This document shows positions 5,466-6,698 of a stretch of 6,698 bases of DNA, one piece after another. The stretch comes from a candidate division BRC1 bacterium ADurb.BinA292 (GTDB lineage Bacteria > Sumerlaeota > Sumerlaeia > MVZB01): positions 1-6,698 of the forward strand of contig MVZB01000190.1 in the NCBI GenBank assembly GCA_002068205.1. The letters are read 5' to 3'. How positions within the stretch are numbered: the first letter of the stretch is position 1; every line of letters begins with the position of its first letter. The notes under the pieces are model-generated. The model did not search any database and had not been told where the DNA came from. It saw nothing but the letters and a program-made list of their open reading frames with translations. A program made the position numbers and the translations under genes.

Positions 5466-6698
5466 TCAGTCCTCGGGCCGTTCGCCGGCGGGCGCCATCC
5501 GGACCAGCCGGGGATCGAAGCGCGCCACCGGCGTGACCAGGTCGCGCTGCGCGGCCATCACCGCGTCGATGTCCTTGTAGGCCATGGGGACTTCATCGAG
5601 CCCTGCCGACAGGAGTGTTACGTTGCGTTCAGCGAGGTAGCGCCTCACGTCGCTCCAGGTAAAGCTTTGGACGGCCTGCTTGCGACTCATGCGGCGGCCG
5701 GCGCCGTGGGCGGCCGAGTTCAGGGCTTCGGCCGCGCCGCGGCCGCGCACGATGTAGCCCGGCGCGGCCATCGAACCGGGGATGATCCCCAGCACGCCCG
5801 CGCCCGCCGGCGTCGCCCCCTTGCGGTGGACGATGACGTCCGCTTCGCCGTGGCGCTCGCGCCAGGCGAAGTTGTGGTGATTTTCCAGGTCCAGCAGGAC
5901 GCGCGCCCCCAGGTGGCGGGCGACGCGGCGATGGATCAGTTCGTGATTGGCGGCGGCGTAGCGCCCCATCAGTTCCATCGCGCGCCAGTATTCCTGTCCC
6001 TCCTCGCGGTCCAAGTCGAGCCAGGCCAGATGGCGCAGTTCGCCGGGTAGTTCCGGATGGAGCTCCATCGCGCGGCGGCTGTAGTGCGTGGCGAATTGCG
6101 CGCCGGCGCCGCGGCTGCCGCTGTGCGAGAGCAGCGCCAGATAGGTTCCGGCGTCGAGGCCGAGGTCGGCCTGGGGGAGCGTCAGGATGCCGAACTCAAC
6201 AAAATGATTGCCGCTGCCGCTGGTGCCCAGTTGCGCCCACGCCTTGTCCTTCAACTCGCGGGCCAGCCGGGTGAAGCTCCAGTCCTCATCCATGACGGGG
6301 TGCTGGCGGCGGTCACGGAACGCCGCGCCCACGCCGAATTTGGTCTCCGCGAGCAAGGCGTTCTTCAACCGGTCGGCCTGCCCATCCAGCGCTGCAGGGG
6401 GCAGGTCGAGGACCGTCAGCTTCATCCGGCAGGCAATGTCGACGCCGACGGCGTAGGGGATGACGGCGTTGCGCGTCGCCAGCACGCCGCCGATGGGCAG
6501 GCCGTAGCCGACGTGGGCGTCGGGCATCAGCGCGCCGGCGACCGCCACCGGCAACCGGCAGGCCTGCTGCATCTGGCCGATCGATAGGGGGTCCAGGTCG
6601 GTCCCCCATTGGCGCCAGGGGGCCGGCTCGGGTCGGTCGTTGAACGGCGGCGGCGCCGCCCGGGCGGCGAGCAGTTCGCGCGCCAGCGCGCCGAACAA
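5466..6698 (-). CDS. rtcB: RtcB-type tRNA/RNA ligase (GTP-dependent), 5' end at window edge
   Basis: The frame gives 410 residues to the right edge. RtcB joins RNA 2',3'-cyclic phosphate or 3'-phosphate ends to 5'-hydroxyl ends using GTP and Mn2+, acting in RNA repair in bacteria. Numbered from the edge, motifs in order are MPDAHVGYGLPIGG (58-71), GVDIACRM (85-92) with metal residues Asp87 and Cys90, GTSGSGNHFVE (158-168) with His165, LSHSGSRG (190-197) with His192, NHHN (273-276) with His275, HGAGRRMSR (331-339) with His331 as the guanylylated histidine, and DEVPMAYKDIDAVM (368-381). All catalytic and metal residues are intact. E. coli RtcB is 408 residues, so nearly all of the protein is present. 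The first codon in the window is a TTG that coincides with the last base pair, so the true start may lie further upstream. No RtcA cyclase, archease or RtcR regulator is visible. Confidence 0.96.
   Translation of the reverse strand: MFGALARELLAARAAPPPFNDRPEPAPWRQWGTDLDPLSIGQMQQACRLPVAVAGALMPDAHVGYGLPIGGVLATRNAVIPYAVGVDIACRMKLTVLDLPPAALDGQADRLKNALLAETKFGVGAAFRDRRQHPVMDEDWSFTRLARELKDKAWAQLGTSGSGNHFVEFGILTLPQADLGLDAGTYLALLSHSGSRGAGAQFATHYSRRAMELHPELPGELRHLAWLDLDREEGQEYWRAMELMGRYAAANHELIHRRVARHLGARVLLDLENHHNFAWRERHGEADVIVHRKGATPAGAGVLGIIPGSMAAPGYIVRGRGAAEALNSAAHGAGRRMSRKQAVQSFTWSDVRRYLAERNVTLLSAGLDEVPMAYKDIDAVMAAQRDLVTPVARFDPRLVRMAPAGERPED

Noticed and set aside
5127..6050. A 307-codon plus-strand open frame across the NIF3 3' part and rtcB
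   Set aside because: It overlaps two well-supported genes in another frame or strand, and its product is compositionally biased without motifs.

Overview
The window is 6.7 kb of GC-rich bacterial chromosome with strongly G/C-biased third codon positions. It holds six protein genes in mixed orientation with short gaps. Nothing here looks like a phage, transposon, plasmid or CRISPR array. The organism cannot be named from the sequence. The divergent GlgP type, the RtcB variant motif, an abundance of small intergenic repeats and the absence of operon structure would fit a GC-rich environmental bacterium (for example a planctomycete/verrucomicrobial or deltaproteobacterial-like lineage), but this is only an impression.

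Layout. Bases 1-481 (minus) hold the N-terminal 160 residues of a membrane-anchored protein that continues off the left edge. A 422-bp divergent gap (482-903) follows, with a triple 12-bp tandem repeat and a strong GC hairpin just before the next ribosome binding site. Bases 904-3060 (plus) encode a complete alpha-glucan phosphorylase. A convergent gap (3061-3259) contains a perfect hairpin and two copies of a purine-rich repeat. Bases 3260-3892 (minus) encode an exported or membrane-tethered SGNH/GDSL hydrolase. Bases 4060-4296 (minus) encode a 78-residue protein I do not recognise. A divergent gap (4297-4575) holds a 14-bp perfect palindrome and another repeat copy. Bases 4576-5385 (plus) encode a NIF3/YbgI-family metal protein. 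A short convergent gap (5386-5465) has one more repeat copy. Bases 5466-6698 (minus) encode an RtcB RNA ligase reaching the right edge.

The genes do not form one pathway: glycogen/maltodextrin phosphorolysis, lipid or ester hydrolysis, a conserved metal-binding housekeeping protein and RNA ligation/repair sit side by side. The most unusual signal lies between the genes. A family of purine-rich elements built from 6-7 bp units around GGACGA occurs in four separate gaps and in none of the coding regions. Two copies share a 23-nt identical stretch, and two others share both ends but differ in internal unit number. This looks like a dispersed, expandable intergenic repeat family.
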